Shown here piece by piece: positions 40,691 through 48,853 of a stretch of 64,000 bases of DNA; the first letter of the stretch is position 1, and every line of letters starts with the position of its first letter. Location of the stretch: the NCBI GenBank assembly GCA_963746465.1, contig CAVVAY010000005.1, positions 558,001 through 622,000 on the forward strand, written 5' to 3'. Position numbers and translations under genes: made by a program. Origin of the DNA: CAVVAY01 sp963746465 (GTDB lineage: Bacteria; Actinomycetota; Actinomycetes; JACCUZ01). Below the pieces are notes generated by a model that was given only the letters and a program-made list of their open reading frames with translations, did not search any database and had not been told where the DNA came from.

Positions 40691-41281
40691 TCAGCCGCCG
40701 CTGCGGCGCCGGCCGGCCTTGAGTCGCGGCGGCGGCAGCCGGAACCGGCGGATCTGCATGCTGCGCATCAGCGCGTAGGGCACCACGCCCTTGGCCGGCT
40801 GGTCGGGGAAGTTGCGGCGGATGCCCCGGCGGAGCCGTCGGACCAGCGCCAGCGAGTCGACGATGATCAGCGCGACCAGCGTGAGCCAGAGGGCGCTGCC
40901 GAAGGTGCGCAGCTGGGTGTTGCTGGTGAACGTGAGCGCCAGGATCAGCAGGGCGAACGGCAGGAAGAACTCGGCCACCGTCCGGCGGGCGTCGACCACG
41001 TCGCGCACGTACCGGCGTACCGGGCCGCGGTCACGCGGCGGCAGGTTGCGCTCGTCGCCGGCCTTGAGCGCAGCCATCTGGTGGGTGCGGTCCTCGCGCT
41101 GCCGCTCGCGCATCGAGCGGTAGGCCTCCTTGCGGGTCTTCGGCGCGACGGCCGCCCGGCGCCGGCCCTTCTCCGCCTCGCGCCGCTTCGGGGTGGGCCG
41201 GCCCTTGCCGCCTTCCTTGGCCTCGCTGGCCTGCGCGGCAGCCGCCTCCTCCGCGGCTGGGGCCTTGCTTCGTCCGAACAC
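40691..41281 (-). CDS. DUF3043 membrane protein
   Basis: 196 residues. The start GTG 41281 gives FGRSKAPAAEEAAAA, a Lys/Arg-rich cytoplasmic segment (KGRPTPKRREAEKGRRRAAV) and the conserved block RQREDRTHQMAALKAGDERNLPPRDRGPVRRYVRDVVDARRT. Two membrane helices follow (FFLPFALLILALTF and LWLTLVALIIVDSLALV), then a basic tail. Function unknown; the family is conserved in actinobacteria and corresponds in position to Rv2206. Confidence 0.8.
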   Translation of the reverse strand: MFGRSKAPAAEEAAAAQASEAKEGGKGRPTPKRREAEKGRRRAAVAPKTRKEAYRSMRERQREDRTHQMAALKAGDERNLPPRDRGPVRRYVRDVVDARRTVAEFFLPFALLILALTFTSNTQLRTFGSALWLTLVALIIVDSLALVRRLRRGIRRNFPDQPAKGVVPYALMRSMQIRRFRLPPPRLKAGRRRSGG

Positions 41282-41438
41282 GGGCGTCAGCGTACCTGCG
41301 GGGTCGTCGACCGAGAGGGCGCCGTCGGGTGCGGGAACTTCCCCGACCGGGTGGGCGTCCCCAGGGGGTGCTCCCGGTTCTAGGGTGGATGCGAGGGCCC
41401 GGTCGGGGCCGTCACGACGAAGGGGGTCCCGGAGCCCG

Positions 41439-42230
41439 ATGAGCGTCATGAAGCGACTCAAGCTGATCTTCAGTGCCAAGGCGAGCAAGGCGCTCGACCG
41501 CGCCGAGGACCCTCGCGAGACACTCGACTACTCCTACGAGCGGCAGCTCGAGATGCTGCAGAAGGTCCGCCGCGGGGTGGCCGACGTGGCGACCTCGCGC
41601 AAGCGCCTCGAGCTGCAGATGCAGCAGCTCGAGCAGCAGTCGACCAAGCTCGAGGGGCAGGGCCGGCAGGCACTCGCCGCCGGCCGTGAGGACCTCGCCC
41701 GGGAAGCCCTGACCCGCCGGTCCGGCGTGCAGCAGCAGCAGGCCGACCTCAGCACCCAGCACGCGGCCCTGCAGGCCGAGGAGGAGAAGCTCACGGTCGC
41801 CTCTCAGCGGCTGCAGGCGAAGGTCGACGCGTTCCGGACCCGCAAGGAGACCCTCAAGGCGACCTACACCGCGGCCGAGGCGCAGACCAAGATCGGTGAG
41901 GCGTTCTCCGGGATCTCCGAGGAGATGGGCGACGTCGGGCTCGCCGTGCAGCGGGCCGAGGACAAGACCCAGGCCATGCAGGCCCGGGCCGGTGCGATCG
42001 ACGAGCTGCTCGCCAGCGGCGCCCTCGACGACGCGTCCGGCACCGCGAAGGACGACATCACCGCCGAGCTGGAGCGGATGGGCAGCCAGGGGGAGGTCGA
42101 GCTCGAGCTGGCCCGGCTCAAGGGTGAGCTCGGTGCCGGCAAGGCGCCGGAGGCCATCGAGGGTGCGGCGCCGCCGAGCACTGATGCCGCCACCACCGAG
42201 GCGCAGAAGGTCGAGGGGGACCGGCCGTGA
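41439..42230 (+). CDS. pspA: PspA/IM30 family membrane-stress protein
   Basis: 263 residues, almost entirely long coiled-coil helices (about 20-215: LEMLQKVRRGVADVATSRKRLELQMQQLEQQ and similar) with an amphipathic N-terminus (SVMKRLKLIFSAKASKALD) that would bind stressed membrane. PspA/IM30 proteins form ESCRT-III-like coats protecting membrane integrity. The ATG at 41439 has GGAG five bases before. It is first of a four-gene set, its stop overlapping the next start. Confidence 0.9.
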   Translation: MSVMKRLKLIFSAKASKALDRAEDPRETLDYSYERQLEMLQKVRRGVADVATSRKRLELQMQQLEQQSTKLEGQGRQALAAGREDLAREALTRRSGVQQQQADLSTQHAALQAEEEKLTVASQRLQAKVDAFRTRKETLKATYTAAEAQTKIGEAFSGISEEMGDVGLAVQRAEDKTQAMQARAGAIDELLASGALDDASGTAKDDITAELERMGSQGEVELELARLKGELGAGKAPEAIEGAAPPSTDAATTEAQKVEGDRP

Positions 42231-42511
42231 TCGTGCGAGTGCTGGGCGAGGGTCAGTACGCCGTCGACGAGGCGCACGCCGACCTGCTCAACGGGCTGGA
42301 CAGCGGGCTGGAGCGGGCCGTCGAGTCCGGCGACGAGACGAGCTTCCGGTCCACGCTGGCCGAGCTCCTCGCCCAGGTGCGCACGGTGGGGGAGCGGCTC
42401 CCCGACGACTCGCTCGAGCCGTCCGACGCCGTGCTGCCCGACGAGAGCAGCTCGCTCGAGGAGGTCCGCGCGATGCTCTCCGACTCCTCCGAAGGCCTCA
42501 TCCCGGGCTGA
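42227..42511 (+). CDS. pspAA: PspA-associated protein PspAA
   Basis: 94 residues starting IVRVLGEGQYAVDEAHADLLNGLD, the conserved start of the PspAA domain that is paired with PspA in actinobacteria and archaea. The rest is acidic (LEPSDAVLPDESSSLEEVRAML). The ATG overlaps the pspA stop by four bases. It is followed by htpX three bases later. Confidence 0.85.
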   Translation: MIVRVLGEGQYAVDEAHADLLNGLDSGLERAVESGDETSFRSTLAELLAQVRTVGERLPDDSLEPSDAVLPDESSSLEEVRAMLSDSSEGLIPG

Positions 42512-42514
42512 GCC

Positions 42515-43420
42515 ATGGCGACTTCGCGCTACGTCCCCGACCGTGGCCTGTGGGCCCGGATGGGTCTGACGATGTTCCTGCTCGGCGGACTGTTCGTCGT
42601 CCTCGGTGCGGTGCTCGTCCACTACTTCGGCGCGCTGGGCCTGGTCTTCATCGCCGGGTTCCTCGCGGTGCAGTGGTTCTTCTCCGACCGCATCGCGCTG
42701 TTCTCCATGGGCGGCCGCGAGGTGACCCCGGAAGAGGCGCCGCAGCTGCACGCGATCGTCGACCGGCTGTGCGCGCTGGCCGACATGCCCAAGCCGAAGG
42801 TTGCGATCGCCGACAGCGACGTGCCGAACGCGTTCGCCACCGGGCGGTCCCCGCAGCGTGCCGTGGTGTGCGCCACCACCGGCATCATGCGACGGCTCGA
42901 CGAGCGCGAGCTCGAGGGCGTGCTGTCGCACGAGCTGTCCCATGTCGCGCACCGCGACGTCACCGTGATGACGCTCGCGTCGTTCGTCGGCGTGCTGGCC
43001 GGCTTCCTCACCCGCATGGCGTTCTACAGCGGCATGTTCGGCGGTCGCCGGAACAACGACAACGGCGGAGCACCTGTGGTGCTGGTCATCACCCTGGTCA
43101 GCCTCGTCGTCTACGCGCTGTCGTTCCTGCTGACCCGTGTCCTGTCCCGCTACCGCGAGCTGGCTGCCGACCGGGCCGGCGCGTTCCTCACCGGCCAGCC
43201 GTCGGCCCTGGCGTCGGCGCTGACGAAGATCTCCGGCGAGATGGGGCGCATCCCCACCCGGGACCTCCGCCAGGCAGAGCCGTTCAACGCGTTCTTCTTC
43301 ACCCCCGCGGTCGCCCCCGGCTTCAGCATCTCCTCGCTGTTCTCGACGCACCCCCCGTTGGAGAAGCGGCTCGAGCAGCTCGCCCGCATCTCGACCCAGC
43401 TCAACCGCCCGTCGGCGTGA
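42515..43420 (+). CDS. htpX: Zinc metalloprotease HtpX (M48)
   Basis: 301 residues. Two N-terminal membrane helices (about 14-50), the zinc motif VLSHELSHVAHRDV (HExxH, about 140), two more helices (FLTRMAFYSG... and VLVITLVSLVVYALSFLL) and the third ligand Glu in RYRELAADRAGAFLTG. Degrades misfolded membrane proteins. The final Pro-rich motif STHPPLEKRLEQL is typical. It sits between pspAA and pspAB as in other actinobacteria. Confidence 0.95.
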   Translation: MATSRYVPDRGLWARMGLTMFLLGGLFVVLGAVLVHYFGALGLVFIAGFLAVQWFFSDRIALFSMGGREVTPEEAPQLHAIVDRLCALADMPKPKVAIADSDVPNAFATGRSPQRAVVCATTGIMRRLDERELEGVLSHELSHVAHRDVTVMTLASFVGVLAGFLTRMAFYSGMFGGRRNNDNGGAPVVLVITLVSLVVYALSFLLTRVLSRYRELAADRAGAFLTGQPSALASALTKISGEMGRIPTRDLRQAEPFNAFFFTPAVAPGFSISSLFSTHPPLEKRLEQLARISTQLNRPSA

Positions 43421-43433
43421 GACGTACGTCGAC

Positions 43434-44003
43434 GTGAAGTGGCTCGATGCCGCGCTGGGACGCACCAAGGCGGTGCGTCCCGACCTGGACAGCCTGTTCG
43501 CGGTCCCCGACGCCGCGGTCACGCTGGAGGCCGCGATGAGCCTGCGGCCGACCGGGCTGGGATCGGTGTGCTTCCGGGCGGTCGAGGGCAGCGCCTTCTC
43601 CGCCGTCCAGGGCGACATCCAGCAGCTGCTGGACGCCGACGGCGGGCCGAAGGTCGAGGCGTCGACCGACGCCTACGGCTTCACCTGGTTGCTCGTCCGG
43701 CACGACCCCTCCGAGCTGCCGGGCCTGGTGACCGAGCTGCACGCAGTGAACTCGACCCTGCAGGACAACGGCTTCGCGCCGACGCTGCTGTGCTCGCTGG
43801 TCGGGTTCGAGGCACAGGGAGACCGTCCGGTCGGGCTGGTGTACCTCTACAAGCGCGGCACCTTCTACCCGTTCGCCCCCAGCGGCGCGGAGCAGCGCGA
43901 CAGTGCGCTCGAGCTGCAGGTGCGCGCGGCGGTCGGGTCCGACCTGCCGGTTGAGGCCGACCTGAGCCGGTGGTTCCCGGTCTGGGGTGCGCCCGGTCTG
44001 TAG
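43434..44003 (+). CDS. pspAB: PspA-associated protein PspAB
   Basis: 189 residues beginning at GTG 43434 (KWLDAALGRTKAVRPDLDSLFAVPDAAVTLE). It matches the PspAB family by start sequence and by position after htpX. Other visible blocks are GFTWLLVRHDPSELPGLVTELHAVNSTLQDNGFAPTLL (too long to be a motif; one continuous alpha/beta region) and YLYKRGTFYPFAPSG. No membrane segment. Function unknown beyond its link with the PspA/HtpX stress response. Confidence 0.8.
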   Translation: MKWLDAALGRTKAVRPDLDSLFAVPDAAVTLEAAMSLRPTGLGSVCFRAVEGSAFSAVQGDIQQLLDADGGPKVEASTDAYGFTWLLVRHDPSELPGLVTELHAVNSTLQDNGFAPTLLCSLVGFEAQGDRPVGLVYLYKRGTFYPFAPSGAEQRDSALELQVRAAVGSDLPVEADLSRWFPVWGAPGL

Positions 44004-44034
44004 GCCGCTCCAAGCGCCGGACTCAGGGTCGGGC

Positions 44035-44424
44035 TCAGCCGGGCGCGCCGAACCGCACCACGGTGCCGTCGGGATCGGTGACCCACAGCTCCGTCAGCCC
44101 CCACGGCTTGAGCTCCGGTGCACCGAGCGAGCCCGGACCCTCGGCCGGCAGACCGAGCCCGGACCACTGCTCGGCCAGCACGCCGACGTCCGCGACCGCG
44201 ATGTAGCAGGCGAACCAGCCGGCGGCCGGGTCGATGTCGGGGTTGTGCGTGAAGTGCACCTCGGCGCCCTCGCGGACCGCGATCAGGTACGGCGGGTCGT
44301 CGCCGGTCGCGTCCACCACCCGGAAGCCGAGCGACTGCCAGAACGCCGTCGTCGCCGCGGCATCGCGGTAGGGAAGGATCGGCACCGGCCGCCAGTCGTG
44401 CGAGTGGTCGTGACCGTGGCCCAT
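44035..44424 (-). CDS. VOC-family (glyoxalase/bleomycin-resistance-like) protein
   Basis: 129 residues. The N-terminus is His-rich (GHGHDHSHD) and is followed by two beta-alpha-beta-beta-beta units: VPILPYRDAAATTAFWQSLGF and CYIAVADVGVLAEQWSGLGL, ending LWVTDPDGTVVRFGAPG. Family members bind or modify small molecules using a metal; function here unknown. Copy 2 of the palindromic repeat lies directly upstream, in its promoter region. Confidence 0.8.
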   Translation of the reverse strand: MGHGHDHSHDWRPVPILPYRDAAATTAFWQSLGFRVVDATGDDPPYLIAVREGAEVHFTHNPDIDPAAGWFACYIAVADVGVLAEQWSGLGLPAEGPGSLGAPELKPWGLTELWVTDPDGTVVRFGAPG

Positions 44425-44438
44425 CGCTGCCTACCTCC

Positions 44439-44490
44439 GTGATCATGAAGCTTCGACCCCGCACTTGTTACCAGGAGTCTTGATGATCAC
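44439..44490. repeat. Palindromic interspersed repeat, copy 2
   Basis: 52 bases, ends GTGATCATGAAG and TGATGATCAC, core CGACCCCGCACTTG. Same orientation as copies 1 and 3. It overlaps the last bases of the AbiEi/DUF559 gene (stop at 44487-44489), so it forms that gene's 3' boundary. Confidence 0.8.
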
Positions 44491-45467
44491 AGGTGGGGGA
44501 GGCCGCAGCCTGGCCCGCAACGCCGTGGGGTGCCGGTCCAGCCGCCGGCCCGGAGCAGCTGGGCGACCTGGCCGGCGATCGTGCATCGGTGCAGGCTGAC
44601 CGACCGCCAGCCGTATCGCAGGGTGCGGATGCCCTCCTCGAGCAGCAGCTCGTTGTCCCGCAGGTCGTCCCGCTCACGTTCGTCGGCCGGGTGCGCCGCG
44701 CGGCCGTCGAGCTCGACGACGAGCCGGAACTCGACGTACCGGATGTCCCGGTACCGTCGCCGTCCCGGCCGGCCCTCCGGCCGGTTCCGGTCCCCGGTCG
44801 GCAAGCCGTGGGCGACCTCGACGTCGCGGTGGTAGCCCAGCTCGAGCGCTGAGGCGACCCCGACCGCCGCCTCGGCTATCAGGTCCGAGACCAAGGCACG
44901 TCGGCGGATCTTCTTGCGAGCATCCAGGGCGCCGGCGAGGTGCGCTGCTGTCGTGATCCGTCGCTGGCAGGCACGCAGCACCAGGTCGATGATCTGCGCA
45001 TCCGAGGTCGTCGGGCGGTCCACCAGGTCCAGCACCGTGTCCTCGACGCGCACCATCGGCGGCACCTTGACCGGGTGACGAGTCGCGCTGAGACGAAGGG
45101 CGTAGTGCACCTTGAGGCCCGGCTGCGGCCGGACCCGGCGGGTCACCGGGACGGTGACGTGCACGTCCGGCGGTGCGTCGTCGCGCAGCGCCCATACCCA
45201 CGCGGCGGTCTCGTGCGACAGCGCGGCGCCGAGCCCGGCGTAAAGGAGGGCCGCCCAGCACCGAGACGTGTACGGAACCGGCCCGGAGAAGGTCAAGTAG
45301 CTCCCGGGAAACCCGCTCGGCCGCCAGTCGCCTGCGACCAGCGCCCGGCGAACCTGCTTGTCGGTCATCCCGTGGTCCAGCGCCTGGACCCGGCTCACAG
45401 CGCCTTCCTGAGCCGTGGTCAGCGCGTCGAGGTCGCTGCGCCGGCCGGCTGGTCGGAGTCTCGGCAC
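44487..45467 (-). CDS. AbiEi antitoxin-like domain plus DUF559 nuclease-fold protein
   Basis: About 326 residues. The N-terminal part LDALTTAQEGAVSRVQALDHG...KQVRRALVAGDWRPS is the winged-helix AbiEi-type antitoxin domain. The middle is LSHETAAWVWALRDDAPPDVHVTVP. The C-terminal part VEFRLVVELDGRAAHP...RDDLRDNELLLEEGIRTLRYGW is a DUF559/Vsr-like nuclease fold with Glu and Asp in place. This composite is frequent in actinobacteria and no cognate AbiEii toxin is adjacent. Start uncertain: GTG 45467 is chosen, TTG 45545 possible. The gene is bracketed by two copies of a palindromic repeat. Confidence 0.75.
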   Translation of the reverse strand: MPRLRPAGRRSDLDALTTAQEGAVSRVQALDHGMTDKQVRRALVAGDWRPSGFPGSYLTFSGPVPYTSRCWAALLYAGLGAALSHETAAWVWALRDDAPPDVHVTVPVTRRVRPQPGLKVHYALRLSATRHPVKVPPMVRVEDTVLDLVDRPTTSDAQIIDLVLRACQRRITTAAHLAGALDARKKIRRRALVSDLIAEAAVGVASALELGYHRDVEVAHGLPTGDRNRPEGRPGRRRYRDIRYVEFRLVVELDGRAAHPADERERDDLRDNELLLEEGIRTLRYGWRSVSLHRCTIAGQVAQLLRAGGWTGTPRRCGPGCGLPHL

Positions 45468-45556
45468 CGCACCAGGGTGGGCGGTTGCTGACGTCCGGGT
45501 GGCCTCCGCGGACGGATCTGTGGACCTCGTCCGACCGGTGGACAACCGCGGTCTCC

Positions 45557-45608
45557 GTGATCATGAAACTTCGACCCCTCACTTGTGACCAGAAACCTTC
45601 ATGATCAC
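45557..45608. repeat. Palindromic interspersed repeat, copy 3
   Basis: 52 bases with near-perfect terminal complementarity (GTGATCATGAAAC and CTTCATGATCAC) and core CGACCCCTCACTTGTG. With copy 2 it brackets the AbiEi/DUF559 gene at a distance of 1118 bases between repeat starts. Confidence 0.8.
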
Positions 45609-45651
45609 GGGAGGGGGAGGGGCGCGCGCGCCGGTGCGCGAGGATGCGGGG

Positions 45652-46671
45652 ATGAAGGTCCTGGTGGCGCCCGACCGGTTCGGCGTCGAGCTGGCGGCTG
45701 CCGAGGCCGCGGACGCGGTCGCTCTCGGCTGGGCCCGCTCTGCGCCCTACGACGAGGTCGACCTGCTGCCGCTGTCCGACGGCGGGCCGGGCTTCGTCGA
45801 CGTGCTGTCCGGCGCCCTCGGCGGCGAGATCGGCGTGGTCACGGTGCGTGGGCCGCTCGGCGACCCGGTCCCGGCCCGCGTTCTGCGGCTGGCCGGCACG
45901 GCGTACGTCGAGGCCGCCGAGGCCGTCGGGCTGCACCTGCTGGACCCGGACCGGCTCGACCCGGTCGGCGCGTCGTCGTACGGCGTGGGGGAGCTGCTGC
46001 TCGCGGCAGCCGCCGGTGGCGCGGACCGGGTCGTCGTCGGCGTCGGCGGCACGGCGACCACCGACGGGGGCCGCGGGCTGATCGCAGCACTCGACGGGCA
46101 CCGCGACCAGCTCGACGGCATCGAGCTGGTCGCCGCCACCGCCACCGACGCCCCCCTGATGGGCCACTCCGGTGCCGCGCTGGGGTTCTCGGCCGGCAAG
46201 GGCGCCGACCGCGCTGCTCGCGAGCAGCTGGAGACCGCGCTGCGCGAGTGGGCCACCCAGACCGACGGCGGGCTGGCGGTCCGGCCCGGTGCGGGGGCCG
46301 GCGGCGGCATCGGCTTCGGGCTCCTCCTGCTGGGCGCCGAGCGGGTCAACGGCACCGCCCTGGTCGCCGAGTCCACCGGGCTGGACCTGCGGGTCCGCTC
46401 CGCCGACCTGGCCGTCACCGCCCTCGGGGTCTTCGACTGGGAGGTGCTGCGCGGCCGGGTCGTGGTCGGGGTCACCCGTGCGGCGCAGCGGGCCGGCCGG
46501 CCGACGGTCGTGCTGGCCGACCGGGTCGAGGTCGGCCGCCGCGAGCTCGCCTCGGTCGGCGTGGACGCCGCCTACTCCGCCGAGGACGTGCCCCTGGGTG
46601 ACGAGCCTCACAGCGCCGCGGACCGGCTGGCCGTGCTGGCAGCCAGGGTGGCGCGCACCTGGTCGCGTTGA
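45652..46671 (+). CDS. glxK: Glycerate kinase
   Basis: 339 residues. ATP-dependent phosphorylation of glycerate. Family marks: VLVAPDRFGVELAAAEAADAVALGW, LPLSDGGPGFVDVL, VGVGGTATTDGGRGLIAALD and GAGAGGGIGFGLLLLGAERVNGTAL. The usual first motif (APDSFKGSLSA) is altered to APDRFGVELAA, and the Ser/Lys there are missing, so substrate range may differ. ATG 45652 is chosen. A glycerate kinase holds the same place in mycobacteria (Rv2205c). The symbol is by family only. Confidence 0.85.
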   Translation: MKVLVAPDRFGVELAAAEAADAVALGWARSAPYDEVDLLPLSDGGPGFVDVLSGALGGEIGVVTVRGPLGDPVPARVLRLAGTAYVEAAEAVGLHLLDPDRLDPVGASSYGVGELLLAAAAGGADRVVVGVGGTATTDGGRGLIAALDGHRDQLDGIELVAATATDAPLMGHSGAALGFSAGKGADRAAREQLETALREWATQTDGGLAVRPGAGAGGGIGFGLLLLGAERVNGTALVAESTGLDLRVRSADLAVTALGVFDWEVLRGRVVVGVTRAAQRAGRPTVVLADRVEVGRRELASVGVDAAYSAEDVPLGDEPHSAADRLAVLAARVARTWSR

Positions 46672-46745
46672 GTCGCCGAATCACCCCCGGTGGCTGTGTC
46701 ACCATGGAGGGGAAGACCAGGACCTCGTACCCAGGAGCACTCACC

Positions 46746-47102
46746 ATGACCGTTCAGGACCAGTCCACCGAGCAGGCTTCCGGCGTGCTGCTCACCGACA
46801 CGGCCGCGTCGAAGGTCAAGAGCCTGCTCGAGCAGGAGGGCCGCGACGACCTCGCCCTGCGGGTGGCCGTGCAGCCCGGCGGCTGCAGCGGTCTGCGCTA
46901 CCAGCTCTTCTTCGACGAGCGCACCCTCGACGGTGACGTCGTCACCGACTTCGGTGGCGTCGGCGTCGTCGTCGACCGGATGAGCGCGCCCTACCTCAGC
47001 GGTGCCTCGATCGACTTCGTCGACACCATCGAGAAGCAGGGCTTCACGATCGACAACCCGAACGCCGGCGGGTCCTGCGCCTGCGGCGACTCGTTCCACT
47101 GA
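46746..47102 (+). CDS. erpA: Iron-sulfur cluster insertion protein (A-type carrier)
   Basis: 118 residues, typical A-type carrier. Three cluster Cys: GGCSGLRYQLFF (about 57) and the C-terminal SCACGDSFH pair. It delivers Fe-S clusters to apo-enzymes, plausibly including lipoyl synthase and the Rieske protein encoded in this window. The ATG at 46746 follows AGGAG by eight bases; the frame extends upstream but without a ribosome site. Confidence 0.93.
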   Translation: MTVQDQSTEQASGVLLTDTAASKVKSLLEQEGRDDLALRVAVQPGGCSGLRYQLFFDERTLDGDVVTDFGGVGVVVDRMSAPYLSGASIDFVDTIEKQGFTIDNPNAGGSCACGDSFH

Positions 47103-47120
47103 CGCACTGACGTCCAACTC

Positions 47121-47151
47121 CGGCCCGGCCCGCCTCGCGCGGTCCGGGCCG
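47121..47151. terminator. Hairpin between convergent genes
   Basis: Perfect 8-base arms CGGCCCGG (47121-47128) and CCGGGCCG (47144-47151) with a 15-base loop that can pair further, lying 18 bases after the erpA stop and 14 bases before the end of the opposing gene. Probable bidirectional terminator. Confidence 0.6.
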
Positions 47152-47165
47152 AAGTGCTGTGCGGC

Positions 47166-48527
47166 CTACTTGGCGGGTCCGAGCAGCGTCTCGCCGGTCT
47201 CGGGGTCCACCACCTGGCGCAGGCCGAGCGGGGCGTCCAGCCGCACCGTCCGCCGCACCTCGACAGCGAGGTCGATGCACGGCTTGTCCCCGGCCGTCCG
47301 CCGCTCCACGACACTGATCCGCACCGCGCGGTCGTCCTCGGCGGCGCGGACGTCGTAGTCGTAGCACTCCGGCACCCCGCCCCAGAACGTCACGTCGATG
47401 CTGCGGTCGTCGTCGCCGCGGCGGACCGAGGTGAAGCGTGAGTCGGGCGGCTCGGCGCTGGGCGCGGTCGAGGGCGGAGCCGGTGGGACCGCGGACCCGG
47501 GGCTGCCCGACGTCCCTCCTGCGGCGCCGCCGTCGGACGAGGCCATCAGCCGCGGCTCGACGGCCAGCTGCACCAGCGGGTGCACCGACTTCGCCACGGT
47601 GAACAACCAGGCCGGCACCAGCGTCGGGCCGTCGTCGGTCTCCCGCAGGGACAGTCCGAGCCGGGCACCGGTCACGGTGACCGGCCCGCCGCACGCGACG
47701 GGGTCGACCGAGTCGGGAGCAGGTTCCGCACAGGCGATCAACGGCATCGGCAGCGGTGTGCGGACCAAGGCGTCCCAGGCCTCCCGCGCGGTCACCAGCG
47801 GGTACGCCGGGCCGCGCGTCGTGGTGGCCAACCAGCCGGCTCCGGACTGCACGGTGTCCCCGGCGACCACGAGGGTGGTCCCGAAGCCGGTCGTGGGCAG
47901 GCCGCCCACCTCCGGGTCCACCTGGACCTCGACCCAGCTGCCGGGCGGGCCCACCGTCTCGGCCCCGTCGGCCAACCCGGCGTCGCGGAGGAGCTCACGC
48001 GCGATCAGACGGGCCTGGTTGGCCGAGGTCGTCGTGACCGGGACCCGCGCGTCGGAGGGCTCCCGCGAGTCCGGGGCGCCGGAGCTGACCGTGCCGAGGC
48101 CTCCGGTATAGCTCCACGGCCGGCCCGGCGTCTGCTGCACGGACAGCCGGCGCCGCTCGCCCTGCCACGCCGTCTCGTGGCCGGTGTCGACCGGGGCGCC
48201 GGTCAGACCCAGCGTCTCGGCCAGCGCACGGGCGGTGCCGTCGGAGCCGGGGGAGGTGCGCACCTGGTGCACCGGTGCCGAACCAGGCCCCTCGGGCAGG
48301 TCGGCGCCCGGAGCCAGCCGGTAGCGCGGGTCCGGGGTGTCGGTGTCCGCCGGGGACCAGCCGGCCACCTTCAGGGTGGTCGCCGGGCCCTCGGGCCCGC
48401 CGTCGCTCCCCGCGCCGGACACCGGCGGGTCGTCGGCACGCAGGACGACCCAGACGACGCCGATCACGGTCAGGACGAGCGCCGCGACGACCAGCGGCGC
48501 CACGCGGCGGACGGTCTCTGGTCTCAT
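47166..48527 (-). CDS. Membrane-anchored extracytoplasmic protein, unknown
   Basis: 453 residues from ATG 48527 (GTG 48545 would add six). An N-terminal helix (APLVVAALVLTVIGVVWVVL, about 10-30) anchors a large outside part. Region 1 (about 45-340) includes LARELLRDAGL-type helices, DPEVGGLPTTGFGTTLVVAGD and TLVPAWLFTVAKS. A Gly/Ser/Pro linker follows (about 348-380), then region 2 (about 385-453) with VTFWGGVPECYDYDV and KPCIDLAVEVRRTVRL. I recognise no domain. It lies opposite erpA and follows a small gene on the same strand. Confidence 0.75.
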   Translation of the reverse strand: MRPETVRRVAPLVVAALVLTVIGVVWVVLRADDPPVSGAGSDGGPEGPATTLKVAGWSPADTDTPDPRYRLAPGADLPEGPGSAPVHQVRTSPGSDGTARALAETLGLTGAPVDTGHETAWQGERRRLSVQQTPGRPWSYTGGLGTVSSGAPDSREPSDARVPVTTTSANQARLIARELLRDAGLADGAETVGPPGSWVEVQVDPEVGGLPTTGFGTTLVVAGDTVQSGAGWLATTTRGPAYPLVTAREAWDALVRTPLPMPLIACAEPAPDSVDPVACGGPVTVTGARLGLSLRETDDGPTLVPAWLFTVAKSVHPLVQLAVEPRLMASSDGGAAGGTSGSPGSAVPPAPPSTAPSAEPPDSRFTSVRRGDDDRSIDVTFWGGVPECYDYDVRAAEDDRAVRISVVERRTAGDKPCIDLAVEVRRTVRLDAPLGLRQVVDPETGETLLGPAK

Positions 48528-48570
48528 GCCGCTCGGACGCACCACGGCGTCACCGGGTTCCTCCGGGGGC

Positions 48571-48756
48571 TCAGTCGCCGTAGGTGTCCAGCCCCGCCAC
48601 CACGCCGACGGCGCGGTCGGGGATCGTCAGCGTCCGGCGCGGCCGCGGCACCTGCGCGAGGTGACGGGTCACCTCGGCGCAGTCGGAGACCAGGTCGTCC
48701 AGCGAGGCGGCATCGGTCTCGGAGGGCACCTCGGCATGAGGTTCGACGACGGTCAC
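48571..48756 (-). CDS. Small protein, unknown
   Basis: 61 residues from GTG 48756: PSETDAASLDDLVSDCAEVTRHLAQVPRPRRTLTIPDRAVGVVAGLDTYGD. Acidic first half, basic second half, one Cys. AGAGG lies directly before the start, a poor spacing. It precedes the anchored unknown protein by 26-43 bases on the same strand and may be its upstream operon partner. It may not be real. Confidence 0.4.
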   Translation of the reverse strand: MTVVEPHAEVPSETDAASLDDLVSDCAEVTRHLAQVPRPRRTLTIPDRAVGVVAGLDTYGD

Positions 48757-48853
48757 CTCTGCAGGGTAGGCACGCTGGCGATGCGAGCGGAACGCCTACC
48801 GCTCGGTAGTCTTTGCCCTGCTCGGCACGCCCGCCCGACGACCTGGAGCACCC

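Noticed and set aside
44410..45610. A family of tiny proteins ending in RGRSFMIT (also at 20881-20931)
   Set aside because: The shared peptide is only the back-translation of the palindromic repeat; the frames have no common start or ribosome site.
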